Below are positions 33,873 to 47,731 of a DNA stretch of 64,000 nucleotides, in pieces (positions within the stretch are counted from its first letter, which is position 1; each line of letters begins with the position of its first letter). The position numbers and the translations under genes are program-made. The notes under the pieces were generated by a model. It was not told the origin of the DNA and searched no databases. It was given only the letters and a program-made list of their open reading frames with translations. The DNA comes from Streptomyces aureus (GTDB taxonomy: Bacteria; Actinomycetota; Actinomycetes; Streptomycetales; Streptomycetaceae), in contig NZ_JNZD01000033.1 in the NCBI RefSeq assembly GCF_000725495.1, positions 1 through 64,000 of the forward strand, written 5' to 3'.

Positions 33873-34511
33873 TCACTCCGCCCGTACGGCGTAGCCGCGG
33901 ACCTTCGGGCTCAGCAGCTCCTCGATCTCGTCGAGCAGGACGAGCACCTCGCGCGAGACCTCGCCGGGGGCGCGGCCCGCCCTCATCTCGCGGGCGATGA
34001 CCTTCGCGACCGTCTGGTATGCCCAGTCGATCTGGCCCGCGACGAGGCCGGGCAGCGGGTCTCCGGGCGGCGCGCCGGTCTCCTCGCGCAGGGCCTCCTC
34101 CAGGTTCTCCAGCGCCTCCTGGCCGATCTCCCACAGCCGCGAGCGGAGCGCGGGGGCCTCGTCGACGACCTGGAGGAAGCGGGCGGTCCCGGTGGCGAGG
34201 CCGATCCGGGGCGAGGCCGCCTCCACCTCCTCGCGCAGCTCGCGCAGGACGGCGTCCGCGGCCGACTCGCCCTTCGCGCGGCCGCGCACCCAGCGGGCCG
34301 ACCGCTCCACCAGCGCGGCGGAGCGGTCGAGGAAGAGGTCCTCCTTGGCCGGGAAGTAGTTGTAGACGGTGTTCACGGAGACGTTCGCGGCCTCGGCGAC
34401 CTCCGCGACCTTCACCGCGTCGAAGCCCCGCTCCAGGAACAGGCCCGTGGCGACATCGGAGATGTACTGCCGGGTCTGCCGCTTCTTCCGCTCCCTGAGC
34501 CCCTCGGTCAT
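33873..34511 (-). CDS. TetR family transcriptional regulator
   Basis: A 212-residue TetR-type repressor. The N-terminal HTH includes RQYISDVATGLFLERGFDAVKVAEVAEAANVSVNTVYNYFPAKEDLF, the textbook TetR pattern. The C-terminal ligand domain is helical. It is divergent from a DrrAB-like exporter with an operator palindrome between them, so it probably represses the exporter and itself until a transported compound binds. A weak inverted repeat GTCTCA-GGGCG-TGAGAC at 33816-33832 follows the gene. Confidence 0.92.
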   Translation of the reverse strand: MTEGLRERKKRQTRQYISDVATGLFLERGFDAVKVAEVAEAANVSVNTVYNYFPAKEDLFLDRSAALVERSARWVRGRAKGESAADAVLRELREEVEAASPRIGLATGTARFLQVVDEAPALRSRLWEIGQEALENLEEALREETGAPPGDPLPGLVAGQIDWAYQTVAKVIAREMRAGRAPGEVSREVLVLLDEIEELLSPKVRGYAVRAE

Positions 34512-34550
34512 GAACGCATCGTAGCCCTCGCTGGAGCTTCTGAATTTTTG

Positions 34551-34576
34551 GAGTCATTGCAAATTTTCAGTGACTC
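34551..34576. promoter_or_regulatory. Putative TetR operator
   Basis: GAGTCATTG (34551-34559) and CAGTGACTC (34568-34576) form an inverted repeat with 8 of 9 positions matched and an 8-base A+T-rich centre. It lies 15 bases before the ABC gene start and 39 bases from the TetR start, the usual place for a shared TetR operator. Confidence 0.65.
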
Positions 34577-34591
34577 TGTTTTTCTGGGGCC

Positions 34592-35371
34592 ATGGCAATC
34601 ATCAGTACGGCCGGTCTGGCCCGTACCTTCGCGACGAAGCGGGGCCCGGTCGAGGCGGTGCGCGGGATCGACCTCACGGTGCGGCCCGGCGAGATCCTCG
34701 GCCTCCTCGGCCCGAACGGCGCGGGCAAGACCACCACCCTCAAGATGCTCACCACCCTGCTCGCCCCCACCGGCGGCGCGGCGACGGTCGCGGGCTGCGA
34801 CCTGGTCACCGACCCGGCCGGGGTGCGCCGCGCCTGCGGCTACGTGGCCCAGTCGGGCGGCGTCGACCCGCAGGTGACGGTGCGGGAGGAACTCCTCACC
34901 CAGGGACGGCTGTACCGGCTGTCGAGGCCGCGGGCGGCCGCGCGGGCCGCGGACCTGGCCGAGGAGCTCGGCCTCGCCGACGTCCTTGACCGCAGGACCG
35001 CCGCGCTCTCCGGCGGCCAGCGGCGGCGCCTGGACCTCGCCCTCGGCCTCGTCCACCGTCCCGAGGTGCTCTTCCTCGACGAACCGACCACCGGGCTCGA
35101 CCCCGGCAGCCGCGCCGGACTGTGGGACCTCGTCCGCCGGCTGCGCGACACCCACGGCACCACGGTCTTCCTCACCACCCACCACCTCGACGAGGCGGAC
35201 GCGCTCGCCGACCGGATCGTGATCGTCGACCGGGGAGTCGTGGCCGCCGACGGCACGCCGGCCGCGCTGAAGCTGGCCCACTGCGGCTCCCTCGACGCGA
35301 CCCTCCAGGACACCTTCCTCGCCGTCACCGGCCGCGGCCCCGCGCCCGCCGCCGCCCCCACCGCCGTTTAG
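34592..35371 (+). CDS. DrrA-like ABC exporter ATP-binding protein
   Basis: A 259-residue ABC ATPase. Walker A is GPNGAGKTT, the signature is LSGGQRRRLDLAL, Walker B is VLFLDEPTTGLDPGS, and the switch His is in LTTHHLDEADALAD. The pattern matches DrrA-type drug/antibiotic export ATPases. It is followed 13 bases later by its permease and divergent from a TetR regulator, so it is probably an inducible efflux system of unknown substrate. Confidence 0.92.
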   Translation: MAIISTAGLARTFATKRGPVEAVRGIDLTVRPGEILGLLGPNGAGKTTTLKMLTTLLAPTGGAATVAGCDLVTDPAGVRRACGYVAQSGGVDPQVTVREELLTQGRLYRLSRPRAAARAADLAEELGLADVLDRRTAALSGGQRRRLDLALGLVHRPEVLFLDEPTTGLDPGSRAGLWDLVRRLRDTHGTTVFLTTHHLDEADALADRIVIVDRGVVAADGTPAALKLAHCGSLDATLQDTFLAVTGRGPAPAAAPTAV

Positions 35372-35384
35372 GACGGAGCCGCCG

Positions 35385-36134
35385 ATGCTCGTGCACGACA
35401 CCGCCCTGATCTTCGGGCGCTACGCCCGCCAGACCCTGCGTTCGCGTCTCGCGATGTTCTTCGGGGTCCTCGCGCCGCTGCTCCACCTGCTCTTCTTCGG
35501 CCCGCTCCTGACCCGGCTGCCGCTCGGTGCCCGGGGCTCCTCCTGGCAGATCCTGGTCCCCGGCCTGCTGCTCCAACTGGCCCTGTTCGGCGCCGCGTTC
35601 TCAGGGTTCTCGGTCATCGTCGAGAAGAACCTGGGCGTCGTGGACCGGATGCGGGCCACCCCCGTGAGCCGGCTCGCGCTGCTGCTGGGCCGCGTCCTGC
35701 GCGACGCCGTCGTCCTGGTCCTGCAGTCGGTGCTGTTGGTCCTGGCGGCACTGGTGATGGGCCTGCGCGCGCCGCTCGCCGGCGTCCTGGCCGGCTTCGC
35801 CTTCGTGGGCCTGCTGGCCGTCTCGCTCGCCTCGTTGTCCTGTTCACTGGCCCTGCGCGTGGGCACGCCCCAGGAATTCGGGCCGACCGTCAACGCGCTC
35901 ACGGTGCCGTCCATGCTGCTGTCGGGCCTGATGCTGCCGATGGCGCTCGCCCCGGGCTGGCTGGACGTCCTCTCGCACCTCACGCCGCTGCGCTACCTGG
36001 TCGACGCGGTGCGCGACGCCTACACGGGCTCGTACGCCACCTCCCACATGCTGTACGGGGTGCTGGTGGCCCTCGGCCTCGCCGCGGTGTCCGTGACGGT
36101 GGGCACACGGGCGTTCCGCGGGGCGAAAGCGTAA
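35385..36134 (+). CDS. DrrB-like ABC-2 permease
   Basis: A 249-residue ABC-2 permease with about six membrane segments. The N-terminal RYARQTLRSRLAMFFGVLAPLLHLLFFGPLL, the central VDRMRATPVSRLALLLGR and the late LTPLRYLVDAVRDAYTG are typical of DrrB-like exporters. It forms the transporter with the ATPase just upstream. Confidence 0.9.
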   Translation: MLVHDTALIFGRYARQTLRSRLAMFFGVLAPLLHLLFFGPLLTRLPLGARGSSWQILVPGLLLQLALFGAAFSGFSVIVEKNLGVVDRMRATPVSRLALLLGRVLRDAVVLVLQSVLLVLAALVMGLRAPLAGVLAGFAFVGLLAVSLASLSCSLALRVGTPQEFGPTVNALTVPSMLLSGLMLPMALAPGWLDVLSHLTPLRYLVDAVRDAYTGSYATSHMLYGVLVALGLAAVSVTVGTRAFRGAKA

Positions 36135-36135
36135 T

Positions 36136-36141
36136 TAGGCT
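36136..36141 (+). promoter_or_regulatory. -10 box, leaderless promoter of adenosyltransferase
   Basis: TAGGCT starts 1 base after the permease stop and ends 6 bases before the ATG at 36148. The gene can therefore be transcribed separately from the efflux operon. Confidence 0.5.
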
Positions 36142-36147
36142 GGCCCC

Positions 36148-36720
36148 ATGGTCAATCTGACGCGCATCTACACCAGGACCGGCGACCAGGGCACCACCGC
36201 CCTCGGGGACATGAGCAGGGTCGCCAAGACCGATCTGCGGATCTCGGCGTACGCCGACGCCAACGAGGCGAACGCGGTGATCGGGACGGCGATCGCGCTC
36301 GGCGGCCTGGAGGACGAGGTCGTCGCGGTCCTCACCCGGGTCCAGAACGACCTGTTCGACGTGGGCGCGGACCTGTCGACGCCGGTGGTCGAGGACCCCA
36401 AGTACCCGCCGCTGCGGGTGGAGCAGTTCTACGTCGACCGGCTGGAGGCGGACTGCGACCTGTTCAACGAGCGGCTGGAGAAGCTCCGCTCGTTCATCCT
36501 GCCCGGCGGCACCGCCGGCGCGGCGCTCCTGCACCAGGCGTGCACGGTCGTGCGCCGGGCCGAGCGCTCGACCTGGGCGGCGCTGGAGGTCCACGGCGAG
36601 GCGATGAACCCGCTCACCGCCACCTACCTCAACCGGCTCTCGGACCTCCTGTTCATCCTGGCCCGTACGGCGAACAAGGACACCGGGGACGTGCTGTGGG
36701 TCCCCGGCGGGGAACGCTGA
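36148..36720 (+). CDS. PduO-type cob(I)alamin adenosyltransferase
   Basis: A 190-residue ATP:cob(I)alamin adenosyltransferase making adenosylcobalamin. Family motifs are the N-terminal IYTRTGDQGTTALGD (ATP site), LRISAYADANEANAVIG, VRRAERS and the C-terminal RLSDLLFILARTANK. Its product is the cofactor of methylmalonyl-CoA mutase, which the nearby meaB protein protects and whose substrate mce supplies. It is separated by its own promoter and followed by a strong terminator. Confidence 0.93.
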   Translation: MVNLTRIYTRTGDQGTTALGDMSRVAKTDLRISAYADANEANAVIGTAIALGGLEDEVVAVLTRVQNDLFDVGADLSTPVVEDPKYPPLRVEQFYVDRLEADCDLFNERLEKLRSFILPGGTAGAALLHQACTVVRRAERSTWAALEVHGEAMNPLTATYLNRLSDLLFILARTANKDTGDVLWVPGGER

Positions 36721-36778
36721 GCACCCGCCGGCCCCACTGACCCCACCCGCACTCACAGCACCAGCAGCACCGAACGAA

Positions 36779-36831
36779 GGGCGTCCGCGCCGGGCTCGAA
36801 GGATTCTTCGAGCCCGCCGCCGCGGGCGCCC
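36779..36831. terminator. Long hairpin terminator after adenosyltransferase gene
   Basis: A perfect inner stem CGGGCTCGAAG (36791-36801) with CTTCGAGCCCG (36806-36816) around GATT is extended by GGGCGTCCGCG (36779-36789) with CGCGGGCGCCC (36821-36831), one mismatch. The rest of the 371-base gap to the chitinase is its promoter region. Confidence 0.88.
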
Positions 36832-36981
36832 TTCCCCGTTCCCGCCGAGAGCCCCCGCGGACCTCGGACAGGGACGTGAAGGCCCACGTCAACCGCCTAC
36901 CGGACCGTCAGAACCCGATCATCACGCTCCAATACGCCGTGCGCTCAACGGAGTTGAGATGCCATCACGAGAGCGAAACAG

Positions 36982-37023
36982 TGGTCCAGACCTATTGACC
37001 TGTGGTCCAGACCTTCCTATTCT
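36982..37023 (+). promoter_or_regulatory. Chitinase promoter with paired 12-bp direct repeats
   Basis: TGGTCCAGACCT occurs twice, at 36982-36993 and 37003-37014. A -35 TTGACC lies between them (36995-37000) and a -10 TATTCT follows at 37018-37023 with 17-base spacing. These 12-bp repeats are the known element for chitin induction and glucose repression of Streptomyces chitinase genes. Confidence 0.85.
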
Positions 37024-37091
37024 CACGGCACCGTGGGCGTGAAGGCTCAGTCACGCCCCTTCCTCCCCCAACTCCCCCGAGGAGGCGCGGA

Positions 37092-38918
<1,827 letters not shown>

Positions 38919-38956
38919 TCACCGGCCCGGCCTGAACCCCGATCCACCACGCAAGA

Positions 38957-38992
38957 GAACCGCGGGCAGACCTCAGGGTCTGTCCGCGGTTC
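38957..38992. terminator. Terminator after chitinase gene
   Basis: A 16-base stem (38957-38972 with 38977-38992) around TCAG, with one G-T pair, lies 39 bases after the chitinase stop. It can also serve the convergent gene ending at 39042. Confidence 0.88.
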
Positions 38993-39041
38993 GCTGTTCC
39001 GGGGGGCTCAGGCTCAGGTGACGTTCACCCTCCCCCAACCG

Positions 39042-39488
39042 CTACGCGACGTTCACCCGTTGTCCGGGCGGGGCGGCCTCCAGCCAGGCCAGGAAACCGG
39101 TCAGCGCGTCCTCGCTCATCGCCAGTTCGAGCCGGGTGCCGCGGTGCAGACAGGCCAGGATGATCGCGTCGGAGAGCAGCGCGAGCTCCTCCTCGCCCTC
39201 GGCCGCGCGGCGGCCGGCCACCTCGATGGCCGAGCGCTCGAGCAGACGGCGCGGGCGGGGCGCGTACGAGAAGACGCGGTACCACTCGACCCGGTCGCCG
39301 TTGTAGCGGGCCACCCCGTAGCTCCAGCCCTTGCCGCTGGGGTCACCCTTCTCGGGGACGTCCCAGCGCAGGCTGCAGTCGAACGTTCCGCCGGAACGCT
39401 GGATGAGCCGGCGGCGGAGGCCGAAGACGAACAGCCCCACCACCACGAGCGCCACTACCACTCCGCACACAGTCAGAGCGAGGACCAT
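39042..39488 (-). CDS. DUF2550 membrane-anchored protein
   Basis: A 148-residue protein with one N-terminal membrane segment (VLALTVCGVVVALVVVGLFVFGLRRR) and a small soluble domain (GTFDCSLRWDVPEKG, YGVARYNGDRVEWYRVFSYAPRP). This matches DUF2550, found next to atpC in most actinobacteria, with no known function. The ATG at 39488 has GAGGAGG about 9 bases upstream; a GTG two codons earlier would be too close. The atp terminator lies between it and atpC, so it is mostly transcribed on its own or by read-through. Confidence 0.82.
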   Translation of the reverse strand: MVLALTVCGVVVALVVVGLFVFGLRRRLIQRSGGTFDCSLRWDVPEKGDPSGKGWSYGVARYNGDRVEWYRVFSYAPRPRRLLERSAIEVAGRRAAEGEEELALLSDAIILACLHRGTRLELAMSEDALTGFLAWLEAAPPGQRVNVA

Positions 39489-39540
39489 CGACACCGACCT
39501 CCTCGTCTCCTAGGTAACGGAAAAGAAAAAACATCCGGAT

Positions 39541-39595
39541 TTGCCTCAGCCGCGGCCAGGGCCGGAGTGATCCGGTCCCAGCCGCGGCTGAGTCA
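39541..39595 (-). terminator. ATP synthase operon terminator
   Basis: CTCAGCCGCGG (39545-39555) pairs perfectly with CCGCGGCTGAG (39582-39592), with an inner CCGGA-GTGA-TCCGG stem. On the minus strand a T-rich tract (TTTTTTCTTTT, near 39525) follows shortly after, making a classical terminator for the atp operon. Confidence 0.85.
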
Positions 39596-39648
39596 AAGCC
39601 TTGCACAGTGCTCCCCCGACGCTTGCGCGGCCGGGGTCGCACCGATGG

Positions 39649-40023
39649 TCAGCGGGTCGCCACCGCACGCAGACGGACGTCCGCGCGACGCTCGGCGGAC
39701 GCGTCCGCGTCCGACTTCGCGCGCTCGAGCGCCCGCTCCGCACGCTGGACGTCGATCTCGTCCGACAGCTCGGCGATCTCGGCCAGCAGCGACAGCTTGT
39801 TGTCGGCGAACGAGATGAAACCGCCGTGCACAGCGGCGACGACCGTTCCACCGTCACTCGTACGAATGGTCACCGGGCCCGACTCCAGCACACCGAGAAG
39901 CGGCTGGTGACCGGGCATGACGCCGATGTCGCCGGACGTGGTACGCGCGACGACCAGGGTGGCCTCGCCGGACCAGACACTGCGGTCCGCGGCGACGAGC
40001 TCGACGTGCAGCTCAGCAGCCAA
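39649..40023 (-). CDS. atpC: ATP synthase F1 epsilon subunit
   Basis: A 124-residue epsilon subunit, part of the central stalk and inhibitor of ATP hydrolysis. It has the N-terminal beta sandwich (LHVELVAADRSVWSGEATLVVART, GDIGVMPGHQPLLGVL) and a C-terminal helical region rich in Arg and Asp. It is the last gene of the atp operon, followed by a strong terminator. Confidence 0.95.
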   Translation of the reverse strand: MAAELHVELVAADRSVWSGEATLVVARTTSGDIGVMPGHQPLLGVLESGPVTIRTSDGGTVVAAVHGGFISFADNKLSLLAEIAELSDEIDVQRAERALERAKSDADASAERRADVRLRAVATR

Positions 40024-40099
40024 GGTGGGCTCCTCGGGTCACCACCCGGCGTTGCTGCCGGGTGTTGGGTCAAAGTCTAGTAGGCGTACGGAGGGGGAA

Positions 40100-40125
40100 G
40101 GACCGCACCCCGCAAGGTGTGGTCC
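40100..40125. other. Intercistronic hairpin atpD-atpC
   Basis: GGACCGCACC (40100-40109) and GGTGTGGTCC (40116-40125) form a stem with one mismatch in the 127-base gap between atpD and atpC. It may tune epsilon expression relative to beta by partial termination or RNA processing; this is inference. Confidence 0.5.
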
Positions 40126-40150
40126 CGCCCCCTCACTTCAGAACCGAGGT

Positions 40151-42501
<2,351 letters not shown>

Positions 42502-42522
42502 GAGTCAGGTCCCTTCCTTACG

Positions 42523-44112
<1,590 letters not shown>

Positions 44113-44196
44113 CTGGGTTCCCTGCTCTCCTTGTTGGGCCCGAAGTTTCACTTGGGGGGATGGGGGACTCCCCCCGATGAGAGGTGAATCCTCTGC

Positions 44197-44215
44197 ACGG
44201 CCCAACCAGGGCCGT
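44197..44215. other. Intercistronic hairpin atpH-atpA
   Basis: ACGGCCC (44197-44203) and GGGCCGT (44209-44215) form a perfect 7-bp stem in the 127-base gap between atpH and atpA. A G/C-rich GGGGGG...CCCCCC stretch near 44154-44174 could form a second stem. They may affect message processing or alpha-subunit translation, which is needed in three-fold excess over delta. Confidence 0.45.
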
Positions 44216-44239
44216 AATTGCCTACTGCGTGTGTGGTTA

Positions 44240-45061
44240 CTAGCTCGCCATGCGGCGGGCGGCGTCCTCGAGACGGTCCGCGATGGAGCCGTTGATGACC
44301 TCGTCGCCGACCTGCACCCGGATCCCGCCGAGGACATCGGGGTCCACGTCGAGGTTGAGGTGCATCGGACGGCCGTAGAGCTTGGCCAGAGTGGCGCCGA
44401 GGCGCTGCTTCTGTCCGTCGCTCAGCGGCACCGCGGAGGTGACCACGGCGACCATGCGGTCGCGGCGCTCGGCGGCGAGCTTGGACAGGGACTCGAGTCC
44501 CGCTTCCAGGCTACGTCCGCGCGGCGCGGTCACGAGACGCGTCACCAGACGCTCGGTCGTCGCCGCGGCCCGGCCGCCGAGCAGGCTGCGCAGCAGCTCG
44601 CTCTTGGCCGCCGTGGTGGCGGCCCGGTCGGTCAGCGCGGCGCGCAGCTCGGTGTTCGAGGCGACGATCCGGCCGAAGCGGAACAGCTCGTCCTCGACGT
44701 CGTCGAGCGTGCCCGCCCGCTGCGCCGCCGTGAGGTCGGCGATGGCGGTGAGCTCCTCGAGGGCGTCCACCAGGTCGCGGGACTGCGACCAGCGGGAACG
44801 CACCATGCCGGACACCAGGTCGGTGGCACTGCCGCCCACCTGGCCGCCGAGCAGGCGCTGGACCAGCTCGGCCTTGGCCTCGCCGGGCTGCGCCGGGTCG
44901 GTGAGGACCCGACGCAGCGACACCTCGCGGTGCAGCAGCGCGGTGACCGCGGCCAGCTCGTCGGCGAGCTGGGCCGCGTCCACGGACGTCGAGTCCGTCA
45001 GCGCGTCGAGACGCTCACGTGCGGCTGCGGTTGCCTCGCGGCTCGCTCCGTGTGCAGTCAT
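44240..45061 (-). CDS. atpH: ATP synthase F1 delta subunit
   Basis: A 273-residue delta subunit linking F1 to the b stalk. It is longer than the ~180 residues of Escherichia coli delta, as is usual in actinobacteria. The C-terminal part has [14 protein letters not shown] and [24 protein letters not shown], the conserved delta signature. Its ATG overlaps the atpF stop by 4 bases. Confidence 0.96.
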   Translation of the reverse strand: MTAHGASREATAAARERLDALTDSTSVDAAQLADELAAVTALLHREVSLRRVLTDPAQPGEAKAELVQRLLGGQVGGSATDLVSGMVRSRWSQSRDLVDALEELTAIADLTAAQRAGTLDDVEDELFRFGRIVASNTELRAALTDRAATTAAKSELLRSLLGGRAAATTERLVTRLVTAPRGRSLEAGLESLSKLAAERRDRMVAVVTSAVPLSDGQKQRLGATLAKLYGRPMHLNLDVDPDVLGGIRVQVGDEVINGSIADRLEDAARRMAS

Positions 45062-45603
45062 CGAGCCGCCTCGGCCTTCTCCTCAAGCTCGGAGAGGAAG
45101 CGGTCGATGACGCGGCTCTGGCGGGCGTGGTCCTCGAGGGACTCGCCGACGAGCTTGCCGGCCAGGTCGGTGGCAAGCGTGCCGACGTCCTGACGCAGCG
45201 ACTGAGCGGCGGCCTTGCGGTCGGCCTCGATCTGGGTGTGACCGGCGGCGACGATCTCGTCGCGCTGCCGCTGGCCTTCCGCGCGCATCTCGGCGATGAG
45301 CGTGGCGCCCTGTTCCTGAGCGTCCTGGCGCAGTCGCGCGGCCTCGTGACGGGCCTCGGCGAGCTGAGCCTTGTACTGCTCGAGAACGCTCTGGGCCTCG
45401 GTCTGCGCGGCCTCGGCCTTTTCGATACCGCCCTCGATGGCCTCGCGGCGCTGCTCCAGAACCTTGTTGATGTTCGGGAGAAGCTTCCAGGCCAGGAAGC
45501 CGAAGACGATGACGAAGGCGAGCAGGCCGATGACAAGCTCGGGGATCGGCGGGATGAGAGGGTTTTCCTTCTCCTCGGCCGCCAGAATGAGCAAGTGGCT
45601 CAT
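45058..45603 (-). CDS. atpF: ATP synthase Fo b subunit
   Basis: A 181-residue b subunit. One N-terminal membrane segment (ELVIGLLAFVIVFGFLAWKLL, about 22-42) is followed by a long charged helix (RREAIEGGIEKAEAAQTEAQSVLEQYKAQL) that makes the peripheral stalk. It is translationally coupled to atpH by a 4-base overlap. Confidence 0.97.
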   Translation of the reverse strand: MSHLLILAAEEKENPLIPPIPELVIGLLAFVIVFGFLAWKLLPNINKVLEQRREAIEGGIEKAEAAQTEAQSVLEQYKAQLAEARHEAARLRQDAQEQGATLIAEMRAEGQRQRDEIVAAGHTQIEADRKAAAQSLRQDVGTLATDLAGKLVGESLEDHARQSRVIDRFLSELEEKAEAAR

Positions 45604-45644
45604 GTCAGTGCCTTTCGTCTAGTGGGCTGTTGCTGATCGGTGGA

Positions 45645-45893
<249 letters not shown>

Positions 45894-45952
45894 TTACGGA
45901 CCGGTGGGGGTTGGCCACCGGACGACTGAGGGGTCGGGGGAGGGGGCGCCGC

Positions 45953-46774
45953 TCAGTGGTGCTCGGCCAGCGCGCCCTGGATGTAGGTGCAGGTCAGCAG
46001 CACGAACACGTACGCCTGCAGGGCCTGGATGAAGAGCTCGAAGGCCGTCATCACGATGGTCATGATGAACGAGACGCCCGCGTAGGCGATGCCGACCCCG
46101 TTGAGCAGGTACCAGCTGGCGATCGTGAACAGCAGCAGCAGCGTGTGGCCCGCGAACATGTTCGCGAAGAGTCGCACGGCGTGCGTGAACGGACGGACCA
46201 GCAGGTTCGAGAAGAACTCGATGAGCATGGCGAGCGGGAGAACCGGGCCGAGCGACTTGTCGTAGCCCGTGACGTTCTTGAAGAAGCCCACGAAGCCGTG
46301 GCGCTTGAAGGTCAGCGAGACCCACAGAACGTAGACGATCAGGGCCAGCACCAGCGGGTACGAGATGATCGCAGTGACCGGGAACTGGGCGAGCGGAATG
46401 ATCGACCAGAGGTTCATCATCCAGACGAAGAAGAACAGCGAGACGATCAGCGGAACGTACTTCTCGCCCTCCTTCTTGCCGATCGTCTCGTAGACGACGC
46501 CGCGGCGGACGAAGTCGTAGCCGGCCTCGGCGACCATCTGGAGCTTGCCCGGGACGACCTTCGGCTTGCGGAACGCGGCCCAGAAGAAGCCGACGATGAC
46601 AAGCGAGCCCAGCAGCGCCAGGAGCATCGTCTTGTTGAAGTACAGGTTGCTGTCCCCGTCGCCCCAAATGGGCTCGAACAGGAACGAGTGCAGGCCGGGT
46701 GCCGGGAAGCCACAACCGTCGAAGATGTGGCAGTCGGTCTCGAAGGCGAGCACCTGCGTCGGGTCAGCACTCAC
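45953..46774 (-). CDS. atpB: ATP synthase Fo a subunit
   Basis: A 273-residue a subunit with five to six membrane segments, forming the proton half-channels. The essential Arg lies in FVRPFTHAVRLFANMFAGHTLL. The GTG at 46774 (VSADPTQVLAFETD) is chosen because AGGAG lies 7 bases upstream; ATGs at 46810 and 46834 would add an unlikely basic extension. A 225-base gap separates it from atpI and may hold a second promoter. Confidence 0.96.
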   Translation of the reverse strand: MSADPTQVLAFETDCHIFDGCGFPAPGLHSFLFEPIWGDGDSNLYFNKTMLLALLGSLVIVGFFWAAFRKPKVVPGKLQMVAEAGYDFVRRGVVYETIGKKEGEKYVPLIVSLFFFVWMMNLWSIIPLAQFPVTAIISYPLVLALIVYVLWVSLTFKRHGFVGFFKNVTGYDKSLGPVLPLAMLIEFFSNLLVRPFTHAVRLFANMFAGHTLLLLFTIASWYLLNGVGIAYAGVSFIMTIVMTAFELFIQALQAYVFVLLTCTYIQGALAEHH

Positions 46775-46999
46775 CGCGGGCTCCTTCAGCGTGGCGCATA
46801 GGTACGGCATCCTCGTTGTGTCGGCGCGGCGCACAGCCGCGGTTCGGCACTGGACTGGTGTTACGGATGTGGGGGCGGCAGAGGGGCATCAAGCCTCGCG
46901 ATCGAACAGGCGTCAGCTCAGATGCCCGCGCCCGCGATGCCGCAGTTGGCACCGGACGATAGCAGGATCTCCTGCGTGCACTTATCCCGGCCCTACCCC

Positions 47000-47437
47000 T
47001 CACGACGAATGACCCTTGTTCTCGGGCTTTTCGGCCTTCGAGGAGTCGGGTTCGACGTAGAGGATCTTGGCCTTCATGTGGGCACGCGCCTGTGCGCCGA
47101 TCCACACGAGGGTGGTGACGACCAGGGTGAGCGCGAAGGACTTGGGATTGAACAGCGAGGTGTTCTTGAACACGGCGACAAAGATGAACAGCAGAAGAAT
47201 CTGTGCCGTGTAGAGCAAGAGCCCCATCGCCTGGAACAAGTGCGGAAGCGATTTGGCGGTGCGCTGCAGAACGTAGAGGCCCAGCCCCATGAAGAGGATC
47301 ACCACCAGCGTCGCGACGACCGCGCCGAGCGCTCCCTTGCCGCCGGCGACCACACCGCTGACGACGGCGGCAATCGCGCCGACCGCAGCTGTGGGTACAG
47401 CGGCCTGAAGGAGGATCCGGGCGTCATTGGACGGCAT
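47000..47437 (-). CDS. atpI: ATP synthase protein I (AtpI-like)
   Basis: A 145-residue membrane protein with four hydrophobic segments (about 9-30, 36-56, 68-90 and 100-120) and a charged C-terminus (SSKAEKPENKGH). It is the first gene upstream of atpB. AtpI-type proteins assist c-ring assembly or magnesium supply; sequence identity in this family is low, so the call rests partly on position. Confidence 0.85.
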   Translation of the reverse strand: MPSNDARILLQAAVPTAAVGAIAAVVSGVVAGGKGALGAVVATLVVILFMGLGLYVLQRTAKSLPHLFQAMGLLLYTAQILLLFIFVAVFKNTSLFNPKSFALTLVVTTLVWIGAQARAHMKAKILYVEPDSSKAEKPENKGHSS

Positions 47438-47652
47438 GGCGGCAACTCCGCTTGCTAAGGGGGGCGTGTCGTCATGGACGAGCGTAGTCCCGGGCCGAGA
47501 GAGAACCTCACGCCAAAGGACCGTCGTTCAGGGGTCCTTCGGCTCTGCCCTGGGTTCTCGTGAACCGTATCACAAACTATTTGATGAGGTCTTTACCTGG
47601 TTGGTGTGCCGACTGTCACACATGAGAGTGAACCTGCGCGTCTGTGCATTTC

Positions 47653-47683
47653 AAGCGCCCCTTTGTCTGATATTGGGGCGCTT
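47653..47683. terminator. Terminator between wecA-like gene and atp promoter
   Basis: AAGCGCCCC (47653-47661) pairs perfectly with GGGGCGCTT (47675-47683). It lies in the 294-base gap (47438-47731), downstream of the minus-strand gene ending at 47732. The rest of the gap is relatively A+T rich (around 47560-47640) and should contain the atp operon promoter. Confidence 0.75.
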
Positions 47684-47731
47684 TGCTCCACCACGATTTG
47701 GTCACGCGTTAGTCAGATTCTTACCTTCGGC

